From positions 19,892,501 to 19,956,500 of the forward strand of contig CM055876.1 in assembly GCA_029582165.1 (NCBI GenBank): a stretch of 64,000 nucleotides of DNA, given 5' to 3'. Shown piece by piece: positions 1-10,757 of this stretch. The DNA is from Portulaca oleracea (taxonomy: Eukaryota > Streptophyta > Magnoliopsida > Caryophyllales > Portulacaceae). Within the stretch, counting starts at the first letter, position 1; every line of letters begins with the position of its first letter. Both the position numbers and the translations under genes were made by a program. The notes beneath the pieces are model-generated. The model saw nothing but the letters and a program-made list of their open reading frames with translations, searched no databases and had not been told where the DNA came from.

Positions 1-95
1 TCCATTGGAAACATCAACACACATATCCAGTGGACGTCTAGTTACATACAAAGAGGACATCTAGTTATATACGAGGTGGACATCATGCTCACATG

Positions 96-852
96 CAAAT
101 TTTTAGCCCTTGAGGTTTGGGGAATTAAGTTTTTTAACCTTACTGTTTGGGAGTTTTATTTAACCACCCCCCCACCTTTATTGACAACTTAATTAAAGCC
201 CAAATCCAATGAAGCATCTATCTAGTGGTAAAAAATCGGGTCCGGGTCTTACAAGGTTCGATCAATTGGGGTATTCGGTCAAAAATCCCAATCCCCGACC
301 CTGACCGAGTTTCAATTCGGACAAAATAACCAGACCCGAACGACATAATTGTATTTGTTATTAAAACTAATAATTAACTGAATACTATATTTTGGTTAAA
401 ATTTAGATTCAGTCAATTCGGGTTTGGGTTGACTGAACCCGTTATGGGGATAGTGTTCACAACTCACATAAAGAGGCTCAAATTTCATATTCAGTCATTC
501 GGTCAAATTCGGTCATCTGGTTATATTTGGTCAAAAAATCTAATATTTTGTTAATTTTTAGTTTTGACAAAATATTAAATTCGATCATTCGGGTTCGGCC
601 GGGTTCAGATCTAGTTATTCTGTCCGAATTGAAATTCGGCCAGGTCGGGGTTTAGGGTCTTAACCGAATACCCGAATTGATCGAACCCGATAAGACCCGG
701 ACCCGATTTTTTGCTACTAAATACTTCATTGGACTTATGCTTTAATTAAGTTGTCACTAAAGGTGGGGGGTGGTTAAATACAACTCCCAAACAGTAATGT
801 TAAAAAGATTAATTTCCCAAACCTCAGGGGGGTTTCAGCAAATTTTCCCACA
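96..852. repeat. Foldback element (long imperfect inverted repeat)
   Basis: The left arm (about 96-345) is repeated in inverted orientation at about 590-852. Both arms carry a C-run/G-run block (170-176 and 763-770), the phrase ttaattaa next to a CAATGAAG/CTTCATTG segment, and a block built from TCGGGT and CCGAAT words. The middle (345-590) is AT-rich with further TCGGGTT words. No coding potential is visible. It is an unclassified foldback or MITE-like element; no clear target duplication could be fixed. Confidence 0.7.
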
Positions 853-863
853 TTTGATCAACT

Positions 864-867
<4 letters not shown>

Positions 868-916
<49 letters not shown>
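868..916. repeat. (TA)n microsatellite
   Basis: Uninterrupted TA dinucleotide run. It forms the left flank of the small TIR element that starts at 917; the TA run resumes on the other side at 1352-1380. Confidence 0.95.
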
Positions 917-919
<3 letters not shown>

Positions 920-1349
920 AAATTGGATTCTAATAATCAATCACCACATTCTTTTTATTTTTCTCATGCCTACCCCATATTATTTTTGTTTTTTTTCGTT
1001 CCTGCCCATAGATAGGTAATGAAGTGTAGTTGCTAAAATATTTTATAAAATATTTTTTTGAGATTCCGAGTAATTATTATGGTTTTTTAAAAATAATAAA
1101 ATTGAAAAATCATAAAAAATTGAAACAAATTGAAACAAATTGGGAGAAGTGTTGTAAATTCATTAAAAATCGCGGTAAAGTGCTATACAAAGTTTTGAAT
1201 CAAATGCAACACAAAATCTATAATATTTAGGGTATACTCTCGATTATGTCCCACTACAATACAATTTTTTTTTTTGAACCACCAGAATACAAATTTAAAG
1301 TAGGGATTATTGCCATCCAATTTGTAAAGGGATTATTAGAATCCAATTT

Positions 1350-1351
<2 letters not shown>
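917..1351. mobile_element. Small non-autonomous MULE-type TIR element (MITE), 435 bp
   Basis: Starts GGGAAATTGGATTCTAATAA and ends with the inverted form (ATTAGAATCCAATTTCC), about 21 bp of terminal inverted repeat. The same terminus begins the elements at 24446 and 57697. TA microsatellite flanks both sides (ATATATATA at 908-916 and 1352-1360), which fits a 9-bp duplication but cannot prove it in a repeat. The interior is AT-rich and non-coding. Confidence 0.7.

Positions 1352-1380
<29 letters not shown>
1352..1380. repeat. (TA)n microsatellite
   Basis: Continuation of the TA tract on the right side of the small TIR element. Confidence 0.9.
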
Positions 1381-1381
<1 letters not shown>

Positions 1382-1385
<4 letters not shown>

Positions 1386-1753
1386 AAAATATATATATGT
1401 CCTCAATGAAATTACGTGATGTCCCCAATGAAAAAAATTAATGTCCTTTGTAATATTTTAATACCTCCAATGAAAATACGTGATGTCCCCTGAGAAAATA
1501 ATAATGTCCCCAATGAAAATATTCGATGCCCCAAATGAAAATACTTCATGTCCATTATACTTTATATCCCCCATAAAAATACTTGGTGTCTTCATAAGAA
1601 ATACTTGATGTCAAATACAACAGCAAACATCAAGTATTTTCATTTGGGACATCAAATATTTTCAGTGGGGACATCAAGTGTTTCTTGTGGGGACATTAAA
1701 TACTTTTATAGGGGATGACAAATATAACAAAGAACATCAAGTTTTTATTTTAT
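1382..1753. repeat. Decayed minisatellite of ACATCAAGTATTTTCATTGG-type units
   Basis: Many imperfect copies of a motif of roughly 27-35 bp (GATGTCCCCAATGAAAATAC and its complement). The left half is in one orientation and the right half (from about 1620) in the opposite one, so the tract folds back on itself. Related copies occur at 8922-9150 on the other side of MULE1 and weakly at 1-95, so MULE1 was inserted into a larger array. Confidence 0.7.
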
Positions 1754-2340
1754 GGGAAATTCCAAATGGTAGGCATGAACTATTGTCTATTTCAAGTGGT
1801 AGACACCTTTTAATAAATTCCAAAAGGTAGGCACACTTAGAAAAAAATTCCATCCCGTAGGTATTTTACCACTTGCCGTTAGAAACAGGTTAAAAAAAAA
1901 ACAAAAATGAAAATGAAAAGTTTGAATTGAGAAGTGAACTATTGCCCAGACGTTCGACATAATTGACACCCAACCTCTCACTGCTCCTCCCATCGCCCAG
2001 CCCAGCCAACTCCTCCCCTAAACGTCTGCTCACTCCGGTGCCGGTGAAGGAGGAGTATTCGTCGGCGGCTTCCTTGTCCGACTGCCCAGTGCTTGTCGCC
2101 TGAAAGTCGAGCTGTTGCCTAGTGTTTGAAACAGGTATGATTCTGAAAGTTTTTTGTTTTTGAGCGCATAAATTAGGGTTTGGTTCATAATTGGTGGCAG
2201 TCGGACTTGGTTTGTTCAAATTAGGGTTTGGAATTGGTGGCAGAATTGTCAAAATTACGGTTTAGGGTTTGTTCAAAAATCAAAAATTTTGAGGCCATAA
2301 ATCGAAAATTAAGGGTTCTTGAATTGACAAAATTTTTGAG
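1754..2340. repeat. MULE1 left terminal inverted repeat (587 bp)
   Basis: Matches 8325-8912 in inverted orientation almost base for base by eye. It contains a GC-rich block (about 1965-2110) and a plausible splice donor, ACAG|GTATGA, at 2134/2135. With the acceptor before the transposase ATG (cag at 2685-2687) this predicts a 5' UTR intron of 2135-2687. The TIR therefore probably supplies promoter and leader for the transposase gene. Confidence 0.88.
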
Positions 2341-2689
2341 GGAATAAAACAAGGTTTTGATCTGCTATATGTTTTGAATTGTCGTCTCTGACAATAATAA
2401 TGTTGCTTGCAATTTAATGTTACTGATGGGCTGTTTTGAACTATTGGGTTGTTGCCGCCTTCTGTTTATTTCAAGTGTATGGGAGTAGATTAGTGTAGTG
2501 TTGGGTTGTTGTTTAACTTTGTGTGATATTGTTGACTACTAATCTTATAGCAGTAGCTTTATGTGATTTATCAGTGATTAATGTAGTCCCTCACTGTGGT
2601 GCTTTATTAGTGGTTAAGTAATAGGATTTTTTGGTATCTTTGTGTGTTAATATTGATTGCTAATCATGTTGCTTAATTTTTTTTCAGTT

Positions 2690-5600
2690 ATGGGAAAGTG
2701 TACATTAATCATGAACTTTAAGGGTAAAAGGCTAAGGTTAGAAGTGCCTGATACAGATAGGTCCAGTTTACTTGATGTGTTTACTGAGTTAGAAGAGAAA
2801 GCTGCAATTGAGAAGTTTTGGTTACCTAAATATCCGTCACTCTCTTATTTCAAGAACATGGATAGTGTTTATATCATTGAAGAGGTTGACTTAGGAAATT
2901 TGTATTTATGGTTGGAACAAGAGGGGAGGAATGAGATTGATATATGGGTTAGTTCTAGTGAAGAAGCCGGGACAGTGTTGGAGTTGTCTAGAGGTTTAAG
3001 AAAATATGATTTGAGGCTGCCAGAGGAAAATGTACCTTACATTCCTACATTGCATACACCAGTTGAACAACTAATACCTCACACATTGGATGGTAGAACC
3101 AAACTTCTTGTGAGAAGGAGTACTTCTGAGATTGTTCATTGTGTTCCTGCTTCTCCTAGTAACGATGGAGAGATTGCACCCTCTTTTGCACTTAACCCAT
3201 CACCAGGGAGTTCAAGAATGTCCCTTGATGCCGTTATGAGGAATGAAACTGAGGCAATAGTGGTGGCTTCCAATGTCTTTCACAACACATCAAAAGATCA
3301 TGAGCCTTCTAAATCATGTGCTAGATCTTTAGGTGAGTTGAGAATGCCTAAAAGCACAGCCATTAGAAAGGGAATGTATAAGAGTAAATCAGGGGCCGAG
3401 TCTATGGGGTCTCTTAATGTTGGTCAATCAGGATCTTATCATCAAAGTAACTCCATTCCAACCTCATCGGGTACAAAGAGTAAGAGCACCAGCAGAGTAT
3501 CTACAAATGACAGTGTCATTGCAGGTGACAATGTCAACGCAGGTGACTATTTTTTCCCCAAAACAACTTTAGACATTTAATATTTAAACACATTGACACT
3601 CAATATATCACTTGTTTTGTAGGTAATAATATTTTGGAGGTTGTGTTTCCTGATGATGGGGTCGATGATGATGACTTTCAACCTAGTGATGGCGAGGATG
3701 ATGCGAGGAGCTCTGGTAGTGAGAGCATTGATGAAGAGTCGGATGACGACATTGCTATGAAGGCAATCGCAGACTTGTATGACCCTCATGAACAAGATGG
3801 TTGGGAAGCTCTTGATGATGAAAATTGTATGGGAAGAGTTTATAGGAATGGTGATTTGTGCGAGGAGGAAAGATTTGGAGATGTACAAATTAAACCATGG
3901 ATGATTTTTGTCGACAAGGATCACTTCAAATCCGTGTTAACCAGCTACTGCATTCAAGAAGGGTATTGTTACGTTGTGCTATCTTCAAACCGAAAGAGAT
4001 TCACTGCTATATGTAGGTCAGAGGGGTGTCAATGGAAATTGCATGCTAGTGTTCTTCCTGATAAACGAACATGGGCAATCAAGACTATACATAATCCAGT
4101 GCACTCTTGTGAAAGAATTGTTGGCCACAATCCTTTGGTCACTGTTGGATGGGCGTCAAAGATTCTCATGGATGACATAAGAGCCAATCCTGACATTTCA
4201 GGAAAGTCTCTTAATGAGATATTGTTTAGTCGGTATCAGGTGACAATGAAGAAGTCATCAATTTACAACACTAAACAAGCAGTCTTAACCGTCATACAAG
4301 GGGGCCATGATGTTTCATATGGCTTCTTGGCTGCATACACTGCGATGGTGAAACAGACGAACCCCAATAGTGTTGCGCACATAGCTTGGAGGCAGATCGA
4401 AAGGCTTAAGGAAGGTGGTGTCATAGAGAGGCCTTACATATTTAGCAAGATATTCATTTCATTTGCTGCACAAATCAAGGGCGCAATAGGTGGTTGTAGA
4501 AGGCTAATAGGGGTTGATGGAACTCATTTAAAGGGCCATTATGGAGGTGTCCTGCTATCAGCTGTAGTCCTTGATGGGAATAATGAAATTTTCCTACTTG
4601 CACATGTTGTTATTGAGTCTGAGACCACTGATAGCTGGTGTTATTTCTTCTACCATTTGAAACAAGCTCTACAATCTGCCTTGAGTGATGAAATGTGGAC
4701 TGTAATTTCAGACAAACAAAAGGCAAGTAATTTACCCTTTATTATTTCCATGGATTATCTTGTATATTACCATATGTGTGGAAAACTACATTTATTAGTT
4801 CATACATTGACAGGGTTTGGATCCGGCATTGGATGATCAGTGGCCAACGGTTAATAGGAGATATTGTTGTCGACATTTGTGTGCAAATTTCAAAAAAGAC
4901 TTTCCTGGAGTGTTATGCCACAAATTATTTTGGAAAATTTGTAAGGCATACTCAGAATTTACTTTTAAAAAGGCAATGGACCAGTTTCATCGGCAAGTAG
5001 GGAGGGGGGCTGTTCAGTGGCTACTTGATATTGGACCTCATGAAAGATGGGCTAAATATAAGTTTGATCCTTGCTTGTGCGCTGCTGACAATACAAGCAA
5101 CTTTGTGGAGTCCTTCAATTCAACCCTTGGAGCTGATAGATGCTTACCTGTCCTTAGCATGCTTGAAGGTACTGTCACTTATACTGTTTTATAATATTGT
5201 TAAAAATATGATACTACATTTGAATTCTGGCATATTGTCCATAGGGCTTCTGTTAGTGTTTTATCAGTGCATGTTACAAATAGTGTATTATGGCAGTGCT
5301 GGCCAATAGTGTTTCTTCATTTGGGTAAAATGGTCATTCTTAAGTCCAACTCAACTTTCATCAATAGTATTTTATCAGTACATGTTACAAAGTCCAACTC
5401 AAGTTTTCTCGTAGTGTGAGTCTGTTTAGGAGGTAACATATTAAAAAGTGTGAGTCAAGGAAAAACTTGTAAATTTTACATGTCAAGCCAACAACAATTA
5501 TATGTCAAGCACGCAACAATTACCAGGCAGCTTGTTTGAATTCTTTTGTAAAGTTTTGAATGAGTTGAGGTTTTATTGTTTTAAATACATTACTCGCTAG

Positions 5601-6377
5601 TTTGTAAAGTTTTGTATTCAATATGTTCATTTTATTCGTTTCTAGAAATATACATTCGTAATTTGACAAGTTGATAATTACTAATTAATTGCAGGTGTGA
5701 GGAGGTTAACAATGGTGAGGCTAACTACGAGGCAAGAAATTGCAAGCACGTGGAGTGACAATGGTATTTGTCCTAATATTGTCAAGCGTTTGAAGGTAAT
5801 ATGTACTGAATCTAGATCGTGTCGAGCATATGTGGCTAGTAAAGGGGAGTTTGAGATACACGATAACAAAAGTCAGTTACCAGTATCTTTGAACAATAGA
5901 ACATGTATATGTGGAGCTTGGCAGATTAGTGGCATACCTTGTAAGCACGCTATTAGGGCTATTCTTCACAACAGAGAATCACCTGAGTCGTATGTCAGTA
6001 TATGGTTTTCAGTGAGCATGTACAAGAAAGCCTATGAATACAACATTAACTCCATTCCTGACAATGAGCAATGGCCCAACTTCACTTACCCCAACCTTGA
6101 GCCTCCACCTATGACGAGAAAAGTTGGAAGACCATCTAGGAATAGAAGAAGAGAACCAGGGGAGCAAAGGAAGGGGAAAAGGTCAACTAGGAATACGTGC
6201 AGCAAGTGTGGTTATCCTAACCACAATAGGAAAACTTGCAAAGGTGGCCCAACTAGGAAGGAAATGATTGCACAAGCTGAGAAGAGGCAGAGTAAGAAAC
6301 AACAACAAGTGGATACATTCGTGGGTGGTCCTTCAAGTTCTCAACCATCTCAGGCATCACAACCCCAATCTTCCTAG
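2690..6377 (+). CDS. MULE1 transposase (MuDR/mudrA-like, DDE + SWIM + zinc knuckle)
   Basis: Mutator-like transposase that would bind the TIRs and move the element. The predicted CDS joins 2690-3542, 3623-4722, 4814-5168 and 5695-6377, which keeps frame throughout and gives 996 codons plus stop. The ATG at 2690 follows a clear acceptor. Regions in order: N-terminal domain with MGKCTLIMNFKG; low-complexity acidic stretch near residues 290-340; Cys/His DNA-binding region (about 385-450); catalytic core with D583 (GVDGTH), D648 (ISDKQK) and a likely E750 (NFVESFN); SWIM finger from C840 (CICGAW..GIPCKHAI); basic linker; CCHC knuckle C938-C951; Gln/Ser tail. Intron 2 (4723-4813) starts with GC rather than GT. 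The TAG at 6375 may be a late nonsense change, because a basic 34-codon extension stays open to 6479. Expression is not known. Confidence 0.88.
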
Positions 6378-6479
6378 CCAACACAATCACAACATACTCA
6401 AAGGAAAAGGAAGACAACTGATTTGACTCAAGCATCTACTAGAACAGTTACTAGGAGTTCAAAAAGGAGAATTATATGA

Positions 6480-7222
6480 TTTGTCTGTAGTTTATATCAT
6501 ATGATGTACTTTGACTTTTTCTTAACTTATGTTGTAGTTTGAACTATGAATCAATATTTATATGGCTATATTGTTCTAGATTATGCAAACCTTTGGAATC
6601 AGAAGGTAGATGATGGAAACCTTTGGAATCAGAAGCTATATTTATATGGCCATATTGGTCTAAGTTTGATGTTTACCTTTGTAGTCAGAAGCTATATTTA
6701 TATGGATATATTGGTCTAAGTTTGATGTTTACCTTTGTAATATTTACTTTTTACTTTGCTTATAGACATGGAACATGTTGAATTTTCAATAGAAATGATA
6801 CTCTAATTTCCATTGGTGAGAGGTGTCATTCAAATGATTTTCAATTCGATAAGGCAGACCAGTATCTGGTGGTCTTTGGAAACGCAAGACAAAGGTAGAG
6901 GCTTCCTTAATAACATGAACAACTGCAAACTCCCAAGTAGTGTCGTTTTCTGTTTACTGTTAATGCCAACTGTCCTCTCCAAATCATCCTTCCCAACAAA
7001 GTGCACAGAAAGGTTCAGTGATACTCCTGTACAACAATTTGTAACTCAAATCTCTAAGCTTTCAATACAATATTAAAACCATATTAAAACCCAAGATACA
7101 TTAAGCCAAGATAGAACAAGTACCTCTCAACTTTGAGTTTTAACAAGACAAAGTACATCACTTCTCTACATAAACTCAACATATCAAATGACTAATTTAG
7201 CTACACAAGATGCATCATCTTA
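6480..7222. other. Spacer between the convergent MULE1 genes, with 56-bp tandem repeat
   Basis: No supported gene. A 56-bp unit beginning AGCTATATTTATATGG is tandemly duplicated at about 6634-6745. The region should hold the 3' UTRs and polyadenylation signals of both convergent genes. Confidence 0.6.
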
Positions 7223-7597
7223 TTAGGGCCTCATCCCGATAATCACAAGTACCAACACAAAGTACATCACAACTGCAACTTTCACTATTGATTTCACATA
7301 CTTGGTCTGCCTAGCAATCATCTTCTTCAACATACTAATGTCCCCATTGGTGGGGCCTTGAACATTTGAAGTCTCTCCATACCATTCAAATCTTCCTTCA
7401 TCTTTTCCATTAGAAATTACGTGTTCCTGACCAGCCCATTTGAAGAAGTCACATGGAGAACATCGAAAATATACTCCGTTCGGGTTTGCCGCTGATTCAG
7501 ATATCTTTAATTCAACCTTCTTTCCACATTTGATGCAATGTTGTGGTCTCAACCACAACTTTGCACCCCCACCGGAATTCGAATACCTAGAAGTCAT
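7223..7597 (-). CDS. MULE1 accessory gene: GRF-type zinc finger protein with C-terminal membrane segment
   Basis: A 124-residue protein read from the ATG at 7597 (MTSRYSNSGGG). The start follows a good acceptor (CTTAG|GTGTA, intron end 7603), so an intron running from the right TIR donor (8530) to 7603 would join the TIR leader to this ATG. Residues about 20-55 form a GRF zinc finger: CIKCG, then NPNGVYFRC and CDFFKW. GRF fingers bind single-stranded nucleic acid in other proteins. A polar linker follows, then a hydrophobic run (VKVAVVMYFVLVLVIIGM) just before the stop, a probable C-terminal membrane anchor. It is convergent with the transposase, where maize MuDR carries mudrB; no similarity to MURB is claimed. 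MULE2 has a matching gene. The role in transposition is unknown. Confidence 0.75.
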   Translation of the reverse strand: MTSRYSNSGGGAKLWLRPQHCIKCGKKVELKISESAANPNGVYFRCSPCDFFKWAGQEHVISNGKDEGRFEWYGETSNVQGPTNGDISMLKKMIARQTKYVKSIVKVAVVMYFVLVLVIIGMRP

Positions 7598-7856
7598 TAC
7601 ACCTAAGATTGTATAATCAATGAACCGAATGCCAAAAAACATAGTAAGTTAGCATGAACAACTCAACCCAGCTCGAGTCAATTAGCCAAAAAACACATAA
7701 TAAGAAAAGCCACAGTAACAACCTCCTAACCAACTGCACTATAACAAAATTGTATAAGAAAAACCAAATTGATAGCACTATAACAAAATTTAGTAAGAAC
7801 CTCCTAACCAGCTGCATTTTATAGAATTTAGCAGCACTATAACATAAGCTGAACTA

Positions 7857-8010
7857 CAGAACATGACAATGGAGAACGAAAGGCTAGACAGACAACTGCA
7901 GACGTCCATCAGAGAACATCGGTTGATGGAGTCCAAATTAAGTGAATTAGAAGAGGATCTTGACAAGGCTATTGACAAAATAGACTTTGTGGAGGAAGAG
8001 GCAAGCTTTT
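7857..8010 (+). other. Exon-like coiled-coil fragment (possible captured host sequence)
   Basis: Between an acceptor-like ctacag (7853-7858) and about 8005 the plus strand encodes a charged heptad-like stretch (NERLDRQLQTSIREHRLMES, then KLSELEEDLDKAIDKIDFVE) that would form a coiled coil. Its base composition is less AT-rich than its surroundings. It lies within the predicted 5' intron of the GRF gene, in opposite orientation. It may be a host exon picked up by the MULE, as Pack-MULEs do, or a decayed MULE exon; the parent gene is not recognised. Confidence 0.35.
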
Positions 8011-8324
8011 CTATATACTCCATGGGGCTTCTGTTTTCATCAACACTGATGCTCAAATATTTTCAGACCAATTTGATATAGCAAAATCAGTACACAGATC
8101 CTAGCAATTTCATCATATGATATAGCAAATTCAACAGCACTACAACATTGACAACTACAAGATCCGAGTTTGAACCCAAATTTCATACCGTTAAACCCTC
8201 AAAATTCTAACAGCGATCGAATTGAACGGACGCCTGAGCAATTTAGTATCAATTTTCGTACCAATTTAGTATCAATTTTCAACAATAAAAACCCTAAATA
8301 TCCAAACCCTAAAATTTTTATGTT

Positions 8325-8912
8325 CTCAAAAATTTTGTCAATTCAAGAACCCTTAATTTTCGATTTATGGCCTCAAAATTTTTGATTTTTGAACAAACCC
8401 TAAACCGTAATTTTGACAATTCTGCCACCAATTCCAAACCCTAATTTGAACAAACCAAGTCCGACTGCCACCAATTATGAACCAAACCCTAATTTATGCG
8501 CTCAAAAACAAAAAACTTTCAGAATCATACCTGTTTCAAACACTGGGCAACAGCTCGACTTTCAGGCGACAAGCACTGGGCAGTCGGACAAGGAAGCCGC
8601 CGACGAATACTCCTCCTTCACCGGCACTGGAGTGAGCAGACGTTTAGGGGAGGAGTTGGCTGGGCTGGGCGATGGGAGGAGCAGTGAGAGGTTGGGTGTC
8701 AATTATGTCGAACGTATGGGCAGTAGTTCACTTCTCAATTCAAACTTTTCATTTTCATTTTCGTTTTTTTTTTAACCTGTTTCTAACGGCAAGTGGTAGA
8801 ATACCTACGCGATGGAATTTTTTTCTAAGTGTGCCTACCATTTGGAATTTATTAAAAAGGTGTCTACCACTTGGAATAGACAATAGTTCATGCCTACCAT
8901 TTGGAATTTCTC
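8325..8912. repeat. MULE1 right terminal inverted repeat (588 bp)
   Basis: Inverted copy of 1754-2340. It supplies the mirror-image splice donor (8530 on the minus strand) that fits the GRF gene. A 120-codon frame (8413-8775, plus strand, reading outward) is preserved in both TIR copies (mirror at 1890-2252), but simply because the copies are nearly identical. Confidence 0.88.
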
Positions 8913-8921
8913 TTATTTAAT

Positions 8922-9189
8922 TTTATTGAGGACATCATTTTTCATTGGGGACATCGCGTATTTTCATTGGAGGCATCAGAACATATATTACAAGGGACAT
9001 TAAATTTTTCATTGGGGACATCGCGTATTTTCATTGAGGGTATCAAAATATAACAAGGAATATCAAATTTTTCCCATTGGAGACATCAAGTACTTCGTCA
9101 ACGGACATCAAGTATTTCTTCGTCCGTTCATTGTGTGCAAAATATCAAAGTGACTGTTGATCTTCCATTCACGGCAACAAACTCCATCT
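8922..9189. repeat. Minisatellite remnant (ACATC..TTTTCATTGG units)
   Basis: Imperfect repeats such as TTTTCATTGGGGACATCGCG, the same family as 1382-1753, in the orientation that continues the array after MULE1. No gene. Confidence 0.65.
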
Positions 9190-9198
9190 TTTTATTTT

Positions 9199-10509
9199 GG
9201 GAAATTCCAAATAGTAGATACCAACTTTTGGGTATTCCAAATGGTAGACACCCTTTTTACCTTTTCCAAGTGGTAGGCTTAAAAACAAAAAAAATCCAAA
9301 CTGTAGGCCTCCTGTGTAACTTCCGTTATCTATCATTAAAAAAAAAGAAAAATAAATAAAATTTGAGTTTTGAATTGCTCTGTCCAGAATGAACGAGTCT
9401 TCTTCTTCTTCAACTCTCTGTCTCCTCCATTCTCTCAGCCTGTCTGCTCCTCCCTTTCCCAGACGAACGATTGTTGCTGCCTGCTCCTCCATCGCCTAGA
9501 CGAACGACCGTTGTAGACGAACGACGGTTGAAGCAGACGCAGGCCTGACCCAGACGAGCCACCCGACGAGCCACCTTAAACAGCTCTTTCACCGGCGGTC
9601 GCAACCTTCCCCGGCCTGAATTTGTCTCCGGGGGTCGCAACCACTCCATCGCCGGCAGACGTAGATTGTAAACAGAGATAGGTTGTGTAAAATTTTTAAC
9701 TTTTGAATGAGTTTAGGGTTTAGGATTTTGATTGTACTAACCTGAGTAATGTACTGAATTTTCTGGGATACTAACTAAAATTGAGTGTTGGGTAATTGTC
9801 ATTGTGTCTTCTGAAGACGGGTTGGTTGCTTGGTTTGTTGTTCATTCTATCTTTTTGCAACCAATTTTAATTGTTTTTTCTCCCTTTAAAATGATGAAAC
9901 ATGAATTCATGATTCTGCTGCTTGATAGTTGATCAAAGAGAGACGCAACTTTAGTTTCCTTAATGAGAATAATTCTGGTAAATCAGTAAATGTGATTTAG
10001 GCATGTCAGTTTTGTCCTCCATCCTGTCTTTTTGATGAATGGTTATCCCCTTTATTTTCTTGAAACTAGACCATAGAAATTATTTCAGAAATTTCTTGTC
10101 ACTGTATCAAGTATGCGATAGGGATGCTTATGGTGTGGCAGAATAAAGTCTTCTGAAGCTAGCACAATTTGAATTGATGGGGCTACGGTAGCAAAATTTG
10201 ATTCAGAAGACAAGCTAGCAAAATTTGAATTGTTCGTCGTTCGTCTGGGAAATGGAGGAGCAGGCAGGCAGAGAGAATGGAGGAGACAGAGAACTGGAGA
10301 AGAAGAAGACTCATCGTTCGTTCTGGGCACAGACAAATTCAAAACTCAATTTTTTTTTTTATTTTTTTTTAATGATAGATAACGGAAGTTACATAGGAGG
10401 CCTACAGTTTGAATTTTTTTTGTTTTTAAGCCTACCACTTGGAAAAGGTAAAAAGGGTGTCTACTATTTGGAATACCCATAAGTTGGTGCCTACCATTTG
10501 AAATTTTTC
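9199..10509. mobile_element. Non-autonomous MULE of the MULE1 TIR family, 1.31 kb
   Basis: Begins GGGAAATTCCAAATAGTAGA and ends with its inverted counterpart (CTACCATTTGAAATTTTTC). The flanking 9-mers are identical, TTTTATTTT at 9190-9198 and 10510-10518. The arms match over roughly 280 bp (to about 9480 and from about 10228) and include GC-rich blocks as in the MULE1 TIR. The middle (9480-10228) has no convincing coding sequence. The terminal words GGGAAATTCCAAAT and GGTAGACACC are shared with MULE1, so a MULE1-type transposase is the likely source of mobility. Confidence 0.85.
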
Positions 10510-10518
10510 TTTTATTTT

Positions 10519-10726
10519 TAATACATACTAGTCATTTACATGCCTAACCCTTTCCCCATGCTTCATTTAATGCTTTTTGTGCCCTCTCCCAAAAGTCTCA
10601 CGTGGTATGCAAAAAAAATAAAGTTAAAACCCTCATTTTATCTCACCCCTTGATTTAAAATTCAATGGCTATTATCCTCGTGCTCACTTGCTCATTTTTT
10701 TTAATCAATGTTCATTTGATCACCTC

Positions 10727-10757
<31 letters not shown>

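Larger units (their letters stand above)
1754..8912 (+). mobile_element. MULE1: complete long-TIR Mutator-like element, 7.16 kb
   Basis: Ends GGGAAATTCC (1754) and GGAATTTCTC (8912) open long terminal inverted repeats. The flanking 9-mers are TTATTTTAT (1745-1753) and TTATTTAAT (8913-8921), an 8/9 match, as expected for a Mutator-type target duplication. Inside are a plus-strand transposase gene and a convergent minus-strand GRF zinc-finger gene, the layout of maize MuDR (mudrA and mudrB). The transposase reading frame has no internal lesion over four exons, so the element may be autonomous or recently so. Confidence 0.9.
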
